A stretch of DNA of 16,961 nucleotides from Lachnospiraceae bacterium. GTDB lineage: Bacteria > Bacillota_A > Clostridia > Lachnospirales > Lachnospiraceae. The notes under the pieces are model-generated. The model was not told the origin of the DNA. It was given only the letters and a program-made list of their open reading frames with translations, and did no database searches. The DNA lies in assembly GCA_900764695.1 (NCBI GenBank), contig CAAFOY010000028.1:1-16961 (forward strand). The letters run 5' to 3'. The first letter of the stretch is position 1, and every line of letters begins with the position of its first letter. Positions 1-7,652 of the stretch are shown one piece after another. The position numbers and the translations under genes are program-made.

Positions 1-9
1 AGGTTATTT

Positions 10-28
10 TGTCGTACTCCTGTCGTAC
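10..28. repeat. Short direct repeat beyond lysS
   Basis: TGTCGTAC occurs at 10-17 and again at 21-28, an 11-base period, in a GC-richer stretch directly downstream of lysS. It may be part of a regulatory or recombination site whose rest lies outside the window. Confidence 0.4.
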
Positions 29-60
29 CATACAAGTTGGAAGTCCGCAAACCCTTGATT

Positions 61-1614
61 TTATTGGTCTTTTTTATCCAATGACTTCATTGTCGGGAAT
101 AACAATACATCTCTAATAGCCTGTGAATCAGTTAATAACATACAAAGTCTGTCTATTCCATAACCTATACCACCTGTTGGAGGCATACCTACTTCAAGTG
201 CATACAAGAAGTCTTCATCTGTATGGTTAGCTTCTTCATCACCTGCGTCAGCAGCTGCATCCTGAAGTTTAAATCTTTCTCTCTGATCAATTGGGTCATT
301 AAGTTCTGAGTATGCGTTGCACATTTCCCATGTATTAATGAATAACTCAAAACGTTCTACCTTAGTAGGATCTTCCGGTTTTTTCTTAGTAAGTGGAGAA
401 ATTGCAATTGGATGATCCATAACAAATGTAGGCTGGATAAGGTTCTTTTCACAGAATTCTTCAAAGAAGAGGTTAATGATTTCACCCTTTCCATGTCTTT
501 CTTCAAATTCAATATTGTGTTCTTTTGCTAAAGCCTTAGCTTCTTCATCTGTAGCAACTGTATCAAAATCAATGCCTGTGTATTTCTTAATACAATCAAC
601 CATTGTGATTCTTTCAAATGGCTTACCAAAATCGATTTCAATTCCGTTGTAAGTAAACTTTGTACTTCCAACAACTTTTTCTGCAAGGTATCTGAACATT
701 TCTTCTGTAAGGTCCATCATACCATAGTAATCTGTATATGCCTGATATAATTCCATAAGTGTAAATTCAGGATTATGTCTTGTATCTACACCTTCGTTAC
801 GAAATACTCTACCGATTTCGTATACTCTTTCTAAACCACCAACGATAAGTCTCTTAAGGTATAATTCAAGAGAAATACGAAGTTTAACATCTTCATCTAA
901 TGAATTGTAATGTGTTTCAAATGGTCTTGCTGCTGCACCACCTGCGTTGTGTACAAGCATAGGTGTCTCGACTTCCATAAAGTCTTTTGCATCAAGGAAG
1001 TTTCTGATTTCCTTAATAATCTTTGAACGCTTAATGAAAGTTTCCTTTGATTCCTGATTCATAATTAAATCAAGATATCTCTGACGGTATCTCATATCTG
1101 TATTTGTAAGACCATGATGCTTTTCAGGAAGAATCTGAAGACTCTTTGTAAGAAGAGTAACTTCTGTTGCATGAATACTCATTTCACCTGTCTTAGTCTT
1201 AAATGGATAACCTTTAACTCCAACGATATCACCGATATCCATTTTCTTGAAATCCTTATATTCTTCCCATGGTTCTTCTTTGCTTATATCATTTCTTGCA
1301 ACATAAACCTGAATGTTACCATCTCTATCCTGAACGTTACAGAATGAAGCCTTACCCATTACACGTTTTAACATAATACGTCCGGCAATTGAAACTAATT
1401 TAGAGTCTTCTCTGATTAATTTTCCTTCTTCATCATGTCCACATTCTAACTTGTCAAAATTATCTTTAATTTCCTGGCTATGATATGTTACTTCATATTT
1501 TGTAATCTGAAAAGGATCCTTTCCCTTTTCCTGCAAATCAGCTAATTTTTCACGTCTTACCTTTAAAAGCTGATTAATATCCTGCTGCTGATTCTGGTTA
1601 TTCTGCTGTCCCAT
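61..1614 (-). CDS. lysS: Lysyl-tRNA synthetase, class II
   Basis: The enzyme charges tRNA-Lys with lysine in the cytoplasm, using ATP. At 517 residues it is close to the usual length (about 490-510). Residues 75-155 form the OB-fold anticodon-binding domain. The class II catalytic core follows: motif 1 around 205-220 ([15 protein letters not shown]), motif 2 around 267-285 ([18 protein letters not shown]) and motif 3 around 480-492 ([12 protein letters not shown]). The N-terminus is rich in Gln and Asn ([11 protein letters not shown]), a short extension before the conserved core. The ATG is preceded by AAGGAG at good spacing. The gene lies 45 bp after greA and is probably co-transcribed with it from the promoter at 2193-2221. 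No clear terminator is visible between the stop codon and the window edge. The identification is secure. Confidence 0.98.
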   Translation of the reverse strand: MGQQNNQNQQQDINQLLKVRREKLADLQEKGKDPFQITKYEVTYHSQEIKDNFDKLECGHDEEGKLIREDSKLVSIAGRIMLKRVMGKASFCNVQDRDGNIQVYVARNDISKEEPWEEYKDFKKMDIGDIVGVKGYPFKTKTGEMSIHATEVTLLTKSLQILPEKHHGLTNTDMRYRQRYLDLIMNQESKETFIKRSKIIKEIRNFLDAKDFMEVETPMLVHNAGGAAARPFETHYNSLDEDVKLRISLELYLKRLIVGGLERVYEIGRVFRNEGVDTRHNPEFTLMELYQAYTDYYGMMDLTEEMFRYLAEKVVGSTKFTYNGIEIDFGKPFERITMVDCIKKYTGIDFDTVATDEEAKALAKEHNIEFEERHGKGEIINLFFEEFCEKNLIQPTFVMDHPIAISPLTKKKPEDPTKVERFELFINTWEMCNAYSELNDPIDQRERFKLQDAAADAGDEEANHTDEDFLYALEVGMPPTGGIGYGIDRLCMLLTDSQAIRDVLLFPTMKSLDKKDQ

Positions 1615-1659
1615 TGTTACTCCTTTATATCTATATCTTTTTGTGAATTTTTATTAAAA

Positions 1660-2145
1660 TTAAAGTACCTTCTTAATCTCTAATACTTTATATTTAGCTT
1701 CTCCATCTGCTAATTCAACAAGTACATCATCACCTACTTCATGACCAAGTAATGCCATTCCTAATGGAGATTCATTTGAAAGTTTCTGCTGAAGACTGTT
1801 TGCTTCTGTAGAACCTACAATGCTAAATTCTAATTCTTCATCAAATTCATAATCGTAGATTTTTACATGACATCCAACACTGATTTTATTAATATCAACG
1901 TCCTCATCCGCAACTACTTCAACATTTTTAAGAATTTTTTCGATTTCATCTATTCTTGCTTCAATATCTCTCTGCTCATCTTTTGCAGCATCATATTCAG
2001 CGTTTTCTGATAAATCGCCCTGTTCTCTTGCTTCCTTAATTTTCTGAGCGACTTCTCTACGTCTATTTACCTTTAAATCTTCTAATTCTTTTTCCAATCT
2101 ATCAAGTCCGGCTTTTGTAAGTACGTTCTTCTTTGTTTCTGCCAT
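1660..2145 (-). CDS. greA: Transcription elongation factor GreA
   Basis: GreA binds the secondary channel of RNA polymerase and stimulates cleavage of backtracked transcripts, restarting stalled complexes. The 161-residue length is typical. Residues 1-75 form the N-terminal antiparallel coiled coil. Its tip has the GDLSENAEYDAAK signature, with acidic residues D44 and E47 in the place of the metal-coordinating pair. Residues 85-160 form the FKBP-like C-terminal domain, ending in the usual DGEAKYKVLEIKKV strand. The start is set by GGAGG upstream of the ATG. The gene is first of a greA-lysS pair, a common arrangement in Clostridia, and is driven by the promoter just upstream. Confidence 0.97.
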   Translation of the reverse strand: MAETKKNVLTKAGLDRLEKELEDLKVNRRREVAQKIKEAREQGDLSENAEYDAAKDEQRDIEARIDEIEKILKNVEVVADEDVDINKISVGCHVKIYDYEFDEELEFSIVGSTEANSLQQKLSNESPLGMALLGHEVGDDVLVELADGEAKYKVLEIKKVL

Positions 2146-2192
2146 TTTTTTAATCCTCCGATCAAATTTTTATATTTAAAGTTTTACAATTA

Positions 2193-2221
2193 ATAATAGC
2201 CTAACACGGCATTAATGTCAA
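2193..2221 (-). promoter_or_regulatory. Sigma-A-type promoter for greA-lysS
   Basis: On the minus strand there is a -35 TTGACA (2216-2221), a 17-base spacer and a -10 TATTAT (2193-2198). This matches the housekeeping consensus closely. It begins only 3 bases after the dus stop codon, so greA-lysS can be expressed independently of the coaX-dus unit. Confidence 0.85.
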
Positions 2222-2224
2222 TGT

Positions 2225-3181
2225 TTATTGCAGTTTCGCGTTAACCGTCTCTACCAAATTTTCCATAGTTTCAATCTGGTTACACATACGTCTAAGTTCT
2301 GCTGAATGTGGCAAACCTGCCGTATACCATGCTATATGTTTTCGCATTTCTCTAATACCTGTATACTCACCTTTATAATTAACAAGCATTTTAGCATGTC
2401 TTATAATCATTTCTCTTATATCATTTATTGTCGGTTTGTCTATAACATTCCCATTTTCAAGATATTCTTTAATTTCTCTAAATATCCATGGATTTCCTCT
2501 TGCACCTCTTGCAACCATTAATCCGTCACATCCGGTATATTCTTTCATTGCCTTTGCATCCTCAGCTGAAAAAATATCTCCATTTCCAATTACGGGAATC
2601 TTTACTGCTTTTTTTACATCTTTTATTACATCCCAATCTGCCTTGCCACTATAGTATTGTTCTCTCGTTCTTCCATGAACTGCTATAGCCGATACACCAC
2701 AGCTTTCTGCAATTTTTGCAATTTCAACAGCATAAACCGTTCCATTTTCAAAGCCTTTTCGTATCTTTACAGTGACAGGTTTATTTACGGCCTTAACCAT
2801 TTTTGTAAGAATTTCTTCTACTAATTTTGGCTGTTTTAACAATGCTGAACCTTCGCCGTTATTTACAATTTTAGGAACCGGGCATCCCATATTTATGTCG
2901 ATAAAATCGCACTCTCCTTCTTCAACCTGTGCTGCAATCTGTGCCATTATATCAGGGTCAGAGCCAAATAACTGAACTCCTACAGGATGTTCATTTTTAT
3001 CTATATTCAATAATTCTTTGGTATTCTTGTTTTTATATAGAATTGCCTTTGCACTAACCATTTCCGTGTAAAGCATGTTGCATCCCATCTCTTTACACAA
3101 TAAGCGAAATGGCAGGTCTGTTACTCCTGCCATTGGTCCAAGTGCCAAACAATTTTCAATTTCAATATTTCCTATCTTCAT
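2225..3181 (-). CDS. dusB: tRNA-dihydrouridine synthase, DusB-like
   Basis: This is a flavoenzyme that reduces uridine to dihydrouridine in the D-loop of tRNA, using FMN and NADPH. The protein has 318 residues, the normal length. An FMN-binding TIM barrel starts at residues 13-22 (ALGPMAGVTD). The catalytic cysteine is C100 in the signature INMGCPVPKI. Phosphate-binding segments are GNGDI (199-203) and ARGARGNPWIF (224-234). A helical tRNA-binding domain covers about 250-318. The start has AAAGGTG upstream. The gene lies 9 bp after coaX and belongs to the same transcript. The subfamily letter is inferred from overall similarity to DusB-type Firmicutes proteins; membership in the Dus family is certain. 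Confidence 0.95.
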   Translation of the reverse strand: MKIGNIEIENCLALGPMAGVTDLPFRLLCKEMGCNMLYTEMVSAKAILYKNKNTKELLNIDKNEHPVGVQLFGSDPDIMAQIAAQVEEGECDFIDINMGCPVPKIVNNGEGSALLKQPKLVEEILTKMVKAVNKPVTVKIRKGFENGTVYAVEIAKIAESCGVSAIAVHGRTREQYYSGKADWDVIKDVKKAVKIPVIGNGDIFSAEDAKAMKEYTGCDGLMVARGARGNPWIFREIKEYLENGNVIDKPTINDIREMIIRHAKMLVNYKGEYTGIREMRKHIAWYTAGLPHSAELRRMCNQIETMENLVETVNAKLQ

Positions 3182-3190
3182 TAAGCACCT

Positions 3191-3961
3191 TTACTTTTTA
3201 TTTTTTTCGTAAATAAGTCTCATTCCCTGAAGAGTGAGTTCCTTATCATAAATATCTATTCTATCCGTATTTTCATAAATAATTCTTCCAAGACCACCTG
3301 TTGCAATAACTTTTGCGTTGAGAAGTCCGCTTTCCTTTTTCATATTATCTATGATGTACTCTGTCTGTCCGATATAGCCATAAACTATACCCGCCTGCAT
3401 ACTCGTAATTGTATCTTTTCCAAGTATTGATTCAGGCTTTTTAATTTCAATTTCAGGAAGCTTTGCAGTATCATTCCATAATGCCTTTGCGCAAATTCTG
3501 ATACCCGGAGATGTAACTCCTGCTGCAAATGTTCCATCTTTTGTAATTAAATCATATGTTGTAGCTGTTCCAAAATCAATTACAATACATGGTCCACCAT
3601 ACAATTCATATGCACCTACTGCATCTACGATTCTATCTGTTCCAACTTCCCTAGGATTTGCACGCTGAATCTTTATTCCCGTCTTTGTGCCTGCCTCAAT
3701 AACAATAGGATGTAATCCAATATATTTGTAAATTCCATTTGTTAATGAGTACATAATCTTAGGTACAACCGATGATATTATTACTGCTTCAATATCTTTA
3801 GGTGAAATACCTTTTCGTCCAAGCATTTCTGCAATTAATACTCCATATTCATCTGATGTTCTTGCCATCTGAGTTGTCATTCTAAATGTAGCATAAACTT
3901 TTTTTTCTTTAAATACACCAAGTGTAATATTAGTATTACCGGCGTCAACTGTAATTAACAT
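3191..3961 (-). CDS. coaX: Type III pantothenate kinase
   Basis: The enzyme phosphorylates pantothenate in the first step of coenzyme A synthesis. It is the ASKHA-fold type, insensitive to CoA feedback and needing a monovalent cation. At 256 residues it has the family length. The P-loop-like DAGNTN motif is at residues 6-11. The GTDR segment carrying the expected catalytic Asp (D109) is at 107-110, and the second nucleotide motif DFGTATTYD is at 129-137. [11 protein letters not shown] (151-161) matches the conserved PGxxxSxxAL block except for Cys in place of the usual Ser. Its ATG directly follows the stop of the upstream small gene with no gap, and its AGGAG lies inside that gene, so translational coupling is likely. 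Confidence 0.96.
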   Translation of the reverse strand: MLITVDAGNTNITLGVFKEKKVYATFRMTTQMARTSDEYGVLIAEMLGRKGISPKDIEAVIISSVVPKIMYSLTNGIYKYIGLHPIVIEAGTKTGIKIQRANPREVGTDRIVDAVGAYELYGGPCIVIDFGTATTYDLITKDGTFAAGVTSPGIRICAKALWNDTAKLPEIEIKKPESILGKDTITSMQAGIVYGYIGQTEYIIDNMKKESGLLNAKVIATGGLGRIIYENTDRIDIYDKELTLQGMRLIYEKNKK

Positions 3962-4288
3962 TTATTCCTCTCCTAAAACAAATACTTTATAGTACATTTC
4001 CAGTGATTCTAAAAGTTCTCTCTTATCAAGCTGCATCTGCTTAACCTTTAATCCACATCCTATATCATCATATAAAAGGTCTCCCTCATCTGCCTCTGTG
4101 ACAATCTGTAATGTTCCATCTTCTTCATATTGCAAAATAAGAATTCCACCTACTTCTTCTGTAAACAGCACACACATAATCTGCAATTCCTGTTTTACAC
4201 GCTCCGGAAGATTAGAAAATTGATCGTTTAAATAATACTTTTTTTCATATGCATTAGACGCACACAAAACCATTTTTTCATTAAACAT
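3962..4288 (-). CDS. Small conserved acidic protein, DUF6145-like
   Basis: This is a 108-residue soluble protein without signal peptide or membrane segment. It has an acidic middle (EEDGTLQIVTEADEGDLLYD, about 75-94) and a C-terminal helix (KRELLESLEMYYKVF). From memory it resembles DUF6145, a Lachnospiraceae family of unknown function found beside coaX; this has not been searched. A GGAG site precedes the ATG. The gene leads the coaX-dus unit and its stop codon abuts the coaX start, so its product is made in step with pantothenate kinase. That makes a link to CoA metabolism possible, but nothing in the sequence shows a catalytic site. Confidence 0.8.
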   Translation of the reverse strand: MFNEKMVLCASNAYEKKYYLNDQFSNLPERVKQELQIMCVLFTEEVGGILILQYEEDGTLQIVTEADEGDLLYDDIGCGLKVKQMQLDKRELLESLEMYYKVFVLGEE

Positions 4289-4326
4289 TCTGTTTTTCTC
4301 CGTTCTTTGTCATTTCGTCTTTTTTA

Positions 4327-4354
4327 ACTTTACGCAAAATACAGAATTTGTCAA
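4327..4354 (-). promoter_or_regulatory. Probable promoter for the DUF6145-coaX-dus unit
   Basis: On the minus strand there is a -35 TTGACA (4349-4354), a 16-base spacer and a -10 TAAAGT (4327-4332, four of six consensus bases). It lies 39 bp before the start codon of the first gene. The perfect -35 makes it credible; the -10 is weak. The rest of the 186-bp gap (4289-4474) is AT-rich with only a small AATTTG/CAAATT hairpin after the kinase gene, not a convincing terminator. Confidence 0.6.
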
Positions 4355-4474
4355 GAAAAACTTACTAATGTTAATAAAGTAGAGTAAATATCTGTTAATT
4401 ATTAATACAACTCTTTTCCCATTTTGGCATTTTTTAATATTCAATTTGCCTTAACCAAATTAATTTGACAAATA

Positions 4475-5842
4475 TTAGCTAAAACATAGCAAAAATTTAA
4501 TTTTATAATTTCCCGGAATTTTGCTTTCTCCATTTGGTATTGCAGTTATATTTCCATTCATGTTTTCCATTGCTTCTTTTGCTATTGCAAGACCTAATCC
4601 GAAGTTTCCTTTTTCTCCTTTATAGAATCTTTCAAACAAATGAGGAATGTTCTTTTCAATTGTTCCATCTCCATCATCGTATATTTCAATTACGTTTTTA
4701 CCTTCCATTACATATCCTCTGATAAAAACCTGTTTTTTTGCATATCTAATACAATTTGATGTAATGTTTAAAATAACATTATGGAACAAATCTTCGTCAA
4801 TATTTATGCTCATCTGTTTATCTATTTCCATATCAATATCGATTTCTTCTTTTAATGCAATTCCTTTTATTCTCTGCAAAGCATCTAACATAATCTCTCT
4901 TGCATTAAATTTCTCAATGGAAACATTATACATCTTACTATCAAATTTGGATAATGTAAGAAGTTCAGCCACCATCTTATTTAGTTTTATACTTTCCTGT
5001 CTGATGACTGATGCCGCCCCTACATTATCGCTTAATATTCCACTTTCAATACCTTCTGCATAACCTTGTATTGACATAAGTGGATTTCTAAACTCGTGAG
5101 AAATATTCTGATAAAAACTCTTTTGATTTTCGTCATTTGCTTTTAATTTTGCAGCCATATGATTAAGGCTCTTATACAAATCTTCTATTTCTTTATTTGA
5201 CTGTCCTTCAATTTTATTTGTAAATATTCCATTTCCTACTTCATTTGCGTAAGCACAGGCTTTCATAATCTGATTGCTAATACTTTTTGACAATTTTACG
5301 GAAAATACAACACTTACTATCATGCAAATAAGTATAATAATCATTAATATTACATTAGAATTTACAAGATTGTCTGTCCCATTCCTCGTATTCGTTACAA
5401 ATACCATTGATGCATTTTTAACACCCTCGTAATTGTCTAAAGATACAACTGAAATGTAGCACTGATAATTATTAATTTTTTCTCTGTGGATATCTTTTTT
5501 TGATTTTGAAATTTTTATTATCTGACCATCATTTATTTCAAACCCACTATCACTCTTAAAACTTATATTTTCATTTCTCAAAATATAAAAATTAGTGTTT
5601 CCTGATAATTTTGTGGAAGTAAGAGCTGCAACTAAATTAGTAAGGAGTTCTGATGAGTCCCCTTCTTCATACGATGTTTGCACAAGTTTTTCCATCGTTG
5701 TCATTGTGCTTGATAATTCCTTTTTAGCCGTGGTCTGTATATTATTAGTCATTACAACATTAAAAATAACTAAGATTATAATAGGTACTGCAACTGAAAT
5801 TGCAAGCATTGATGACAATAATTGTTTATATATCGTTCTCAT
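4475..5842 (-). CDS. Membrane sensor histidine kinase
   Basis: The protein has 455 residues and a standard sensor kinase layout. TM1 is about 9-31, an extracellular sensor domain of about 130 residues spans 32-162, and TM2 is 164-183. A HAMP-like linker (184-235) leads to the dimerisation/phosphoacceptor helix with H249 in NISHEFRNPL. The ATPase domain has an N box (HNVILNITSN, 354-363), G1 (DDGDG, 389-393), an F box (FERFYKG, 403-409) and G2 (GNFGLGLAI, 412-420). All residues needed for activity are present. The extracellular domain has no motif I recognise. The start has a weak TAGGTG site 7 bp after the response regulator stop, so the two are co-translated. It partners with the upstream regulator; the ligand is unknown but the co-encoded lipoprotein and secreted protein suggest an envelope signal. 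Confidence 0.95.
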   Translation of the reverse strand: MRTIYKQLLSSMLAISVAVPIIILVIFNVVMTNNIQTTAKKELSSTMTTMEKLVQTSYEEGDSSELLTNLVAALTSTKLSGNTNFYILRNENISFKSDSGFEINDGQIIKISKSKKDIHREKINNYQCYISVVSLDNYEGVKNASMVFVTNTRNGTDNLVNSNVILMIIILICMIVSVVFSVKLSKSISNQIMKACAYANEVGNGIFTNKIEGQSNKEIEDLYKSLNHMAAKLKANDENQKSFYQNISHEFRNPLMSIQGYAEGIESGILSDNVGAASVIRQESIKLNKMVAELLTLSKFDSKMYNVSIEKFNAREIMLDALQRIKGIALKEEIDIDMEIDKQMSINIDEDLFHNVILNITSNCIRYAKKQVFIRGYVMEGKNVIEIYDDGDGTIEKNIPHLFERFYKGEKGNFGLGLAIAKEAMENMNGNITAIPNGESKIPGNYKIKFLLCFS

Positions 5843-5849
5843 TTTACAC

Positions 5850-6530
5850 CTACTTTTTTAATGCCATTTTAAATCCATATCCCCATACTGTTTTTATTTC
5901 TACATTGCTGTCTGCTATTTTTCTTCTAAGCCTCTTTACTGTATCATCTGTAGCTCTTGTATCAATATCATATGCGATTTTCCACACTTCTTTAAGCAAT
6001 TCTTCTCTAGAAATTGCCTGATTATTCTTTTGTATAAGATATTTAAGGAAGTCGAATTCCAGTGGTGTAAGAGCAATTTCCTCATCATCTACATATGCCT
6101 GCTTCTTAGTCACATCAATTTTTATATTTCCAAATGTAACCTTTTCTACTTTTTCTACCTTATCCATCGAAATTCTTCTAAATAATGCCTGAACTCTCGC
6201 CACAAGTTCTATTGGTGAAAACGGCTTTGTCAGATAATCATCCCCGCCAACACTTATTCCTTTTATCCTATCCTCTTCGCTATCTTTTGCTGATAAAATG
6301 ATTATTGGAACATTTGCTATTTGTCTTATCTGCCTGCATATTTCCACACCATCTGTTCCCGGCATAATAACATCTAAAATTATCATATCAGCATTTTTTT
6401 CTTTATATCTTTTAAATAAATCATCTCCATTAGAAAATGTCTCAACTTCATATCCCTGATTTTCTAAGAAACATTTTACTAACTCACGTATATTCTTTTC
6501 ATCATCAGCTATATAAATTAATTCGCTCAT
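5850..6530 (-). CDS. OmpR/PhoB-family response regulator
   Basis: This 226-residue DNA-binding regulator has a receiver domain at 1-120. The acidic pocket is D9/D10, the phosphoacceptor is D53 in LDVIMPGTDG, the switch residue is S80 and the conserved lysine is K102 (TKPFSP). A winged-helix effector domain follows (130-226), with recognition helix DDTVKRLRRKI (195-205) and the wing IKTVWGYGFK. GAGGG precedes the ATG. It sits immediately before the kinase and after a 117-bp gap that holds structured elements. Targets cannot be read from the window; its own operon is a natural first guess. Confidence 0.96.
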   Translation of the reverse strand: MSELIYIADDEKNIRELVKCFLENQGYEVETFSNGDDLFKRYKEKNADMIILDVIMPGTDGVEICRQIRQIANVPIIILSAKDSEEDRIKGISVGGDDYLTKPFSPIELVARVQALFRRISMDKVEKVEKVTFGNIKIDVTKKQAYVDDEEIALTPLEFDFLKYLIQKNNQAISREELLKEVWKIAYDIDTRATDDTVKRLRRKIADSNVEIKTVWGYGFKMALKK

Positions 6531-6554
6531 TTTTATCCCTCTTATAAAATATGT

Positions 6555-6592
6555 AATGCCCCCGCCCTTCGGTCAGCGGCTATTCGTCGGAA
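6555..6592 (-). other. GC-rich patch upstream of the response regulator
   Basis: About 38 bases rich in G and C (containing CCCCCGCCCTTCGG and CAGCGGCTATTCGTCGG on the plus strand) interrupt an otherwise very AT-rich intergenic region. A short CCGC/GCGG pairing is possible. The composition differs sharply from the rest of the window, which suggests an inserted repeat or a structured RNA element. It is neither a tRNA nor a coding region. Function unknown. Confidence 0.5.
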
Positions 6593-6596
6593 ACAT

Positions 6597-6620
6597 TTAT
6601 AAAAAATGAACTTTGTTCAT
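6597..6620 (-). CDS. Candidate seven-codon mini-ORF
   Basis: The reading frame MNKVHFL is preceded by a perfect AGGAGG (6628-6633) at 7-base spacing, better than the site of the following regulator gene. The start codon lies inside a 9-bp inverted repeat. A second start (MFPTNSR) begins directly after its stop. It could be a leader peptide, a translation-coupling device or an accident of a repeat element. Translation is unproven. Confidence 0.3.
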   Translation of the reverse strand: MNKVHFL

Positions 6621-6623
6621 TTT
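6603..6623. repeat. 9-bp inverted repeat with 3-base loop
   Basis: AAAATGAAC (6603-6611) and GTTCATTTT (6615-6623) are perfect inverted copies around TTT. On the minus strand the right arm runs into a total of six T, so it resembles a weak, AT-rich terminator or attenuator between the coiled-coil gene and the response regulator. As DNA it could also be an operator. Confidence 0.6.
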
Positions 6624-6647
6624 GTTTCCTCCTATTTACGGTTATCT

Positions 6648-7226
6648 TTAATTTTCTGAAACTACAGATTCTAATTCTAACGATGCTATCTGTATTTTTC
6701 GGTTATAGCAATTTAATCTTCTGTCTGTTGTAGTAATAACCTTGCTTTCTGTTACTTTTTGACTGCTTCTAATATATTTTTTCATTTCATTTGATTCTTT
6801 TGTAGCTTTTCTCAAAATAGATGAAAGCTTGTTCTGACTCTTTATATATTTTATCTGTTGTTTTTTTATATAACTTTTCTTCTTATTATTTAATTTTGCA
6901 TTTTCCATCTTTAAGCTTTTCTTCTGGCACACTTCCTTCTGTGCACGTATTCTTTCAGTATATATTTTCAAATTTTCAGTATATTCATTTATTTTTATTT
7001 TAAATTCTTCTGTTGGTTTTGTATTCTTTTTTATTAATTCTATGCATTTATTGTTTATTTCTGTAAGTTTTACACTTTTAGTATCAATAATAGAATTATT
7101 GTCTTCTATAATTACATCTAATTCTTCATTTGTCATAACATTATAATCTACTGCCGCAAATGCACTCATGCTATAAATCATAATTATTGTCATTGTTATA
7201 AAAAATGTCTGTGCTATTCTTTTCAT
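6648..7226 (-). CDS. Secreted coiled-coil protein of unknown function
   Basis: This is a 192-residue protein. A signal peptide has a basic start (MKR), a hydrophobic core at about 7-20 and a likely cleavage site near AFA-A (24-25). The mature part is almost entirely charged and helical: Asn/Glu-rich at 30-95, then strongly Lys-rich (about 97-165), with a coiled-coil look. Three cysteines (C61, C100, C173) are spread along the mature chain. No enzymatic motif is visible. AAGGAAGGG lies in the 13-bp gap after the lipoprotein gene, so the two form one unit with the two-component genes downstream. It is probably exported and either stays near the wall or senses or modulates it, perhaps as the kinase's accessory protein. 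I do not recognise the family. Confidence 0.8.
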   Translation of the reverse strand: MKRIAQTFFITMTIIMIYSMSAFAAVDYNVMTNEELDVIIEDNNSIIDTKSVKLTEINNKCIELIKKNTKPTEEFKIKINEYTENLKIYTERIRAQKEVCQKKSLKMENAKLNNKKKSYIKKQQIKYIKSQNKLSSILRKATKESNEMKKYIRSSQKVTESKVITTTDRRLNCYNRKIQIASLELESVVSEN

Positions 7227-7239
7227 TTTACCCTTCCTT

Positions 7240-7476
7240 TTAATCCTTTAAAATATCATTTAATTCTTCTAACTGCTTAATCGCTTCATCTAAAGCATCC
7301 TGTGTACTTTCTTCATTATTTGTACTTACTTCTTGATTTGTTGTTTCTTCTATATATGTATTATCATTTACAGCAGTTGTCTCTTTTATTTTTTCTTTTC
7401 CATTGCATGCACATATTGTTATGCAGGCAACGCATAACATAACTCCTATGATTGTCTTTTTTATTATCTTATCCAT
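7240..7476 (-). CDS. Small putative lipoprotein
   Basis: This is a 78-residue protein. A type II signal peptide has a basic MDKIIKK start, a hydrophobic stretch (8-22) and lipobox ICAC with the lipidated cysteine at C24. The mature part is only 55 residues: a Thr/Glu/Asn-rich, probably disordered tether (27-58) and an acidic terminal helix (DALDEAIKQLEELNDILKD). GAGGG precedes the ATG. It is the first gene behind the promoter at 7510-7538 and leads the secreted-protein/two-component unit. Its acidic helix could pair with the basic coiled-coil protein encoded next; this is an inference from charge and position. No named family recognised. Confidence 0.82.
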   Translation of the reverse strand: MDKIIKKTIIGVMLCVACITICACNGKEKIKETTAVNDNTYIEETTNQEVSTNNEESTQDALDEAIKQLEELNDILKD

Positions 7477-7509
7477 TTTTCCCCTCTAATCATTCGTCTG
7501 CCTTTGTTT

Positions 7510-7538
7510 ATTATAAAGTTTCATATTCACTTATTCAA
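7510..7538 (-). promoter_or_regulatory. Promoter for the lipoprotein/two-component unit
   Basis: On the minus strand there is a -35 TTGAAT (7533-7538), a 17-base spacer and a perfect -10 TATAAT (7510-7515), 34 bp before the lipoprotein start codon. It would drive lipoprotein, coiled-coil protein, response regulator and kinase together. Confidence 0.82.
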
Positions 7539-7591
7539 TTATACTGATGTGGCAATTTTGCGGTAATTTTTGTGGCATTCGTAGTATCCTC

Positions 7592-7648
7592 AAAAAAAGG
7601 GACAGGTTCTCTCTGAAAGCAAGCTTTCTTAAGAACCTGTCTTTTTTT
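7592..7648. terminator. Bidirectional terminator after the SPFH gene
   Basis: GACAGGTTCT (7601-7610) pairs perfectly with AGAACCTGTC (7632-7641), with an inner GAAAG/CTTTC stem around a CAAG loop. Seven A lie on one flank (7592-7598) and seven T on the other (7642-7648), so it can end transcripts in either direction. Its main job is to terminate nfeD-SPFH on the minus strand and insulate the two-component unit. Confidence 0.9.
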
Positions 7649-7652
7649 ATTA

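Noticed and set aside
4534..5063. Plus-strand open frames inside the kinase gene
   Set aside because: They are antisense to a clearly functional kinase, have no ribosome sites and show no family features.
6555..6592. Possible tRNA in the GC-rich patch
   Set aside because: No cloverleaf, no T-loop consensus and no acceptor stem can be built; the patch is too short.
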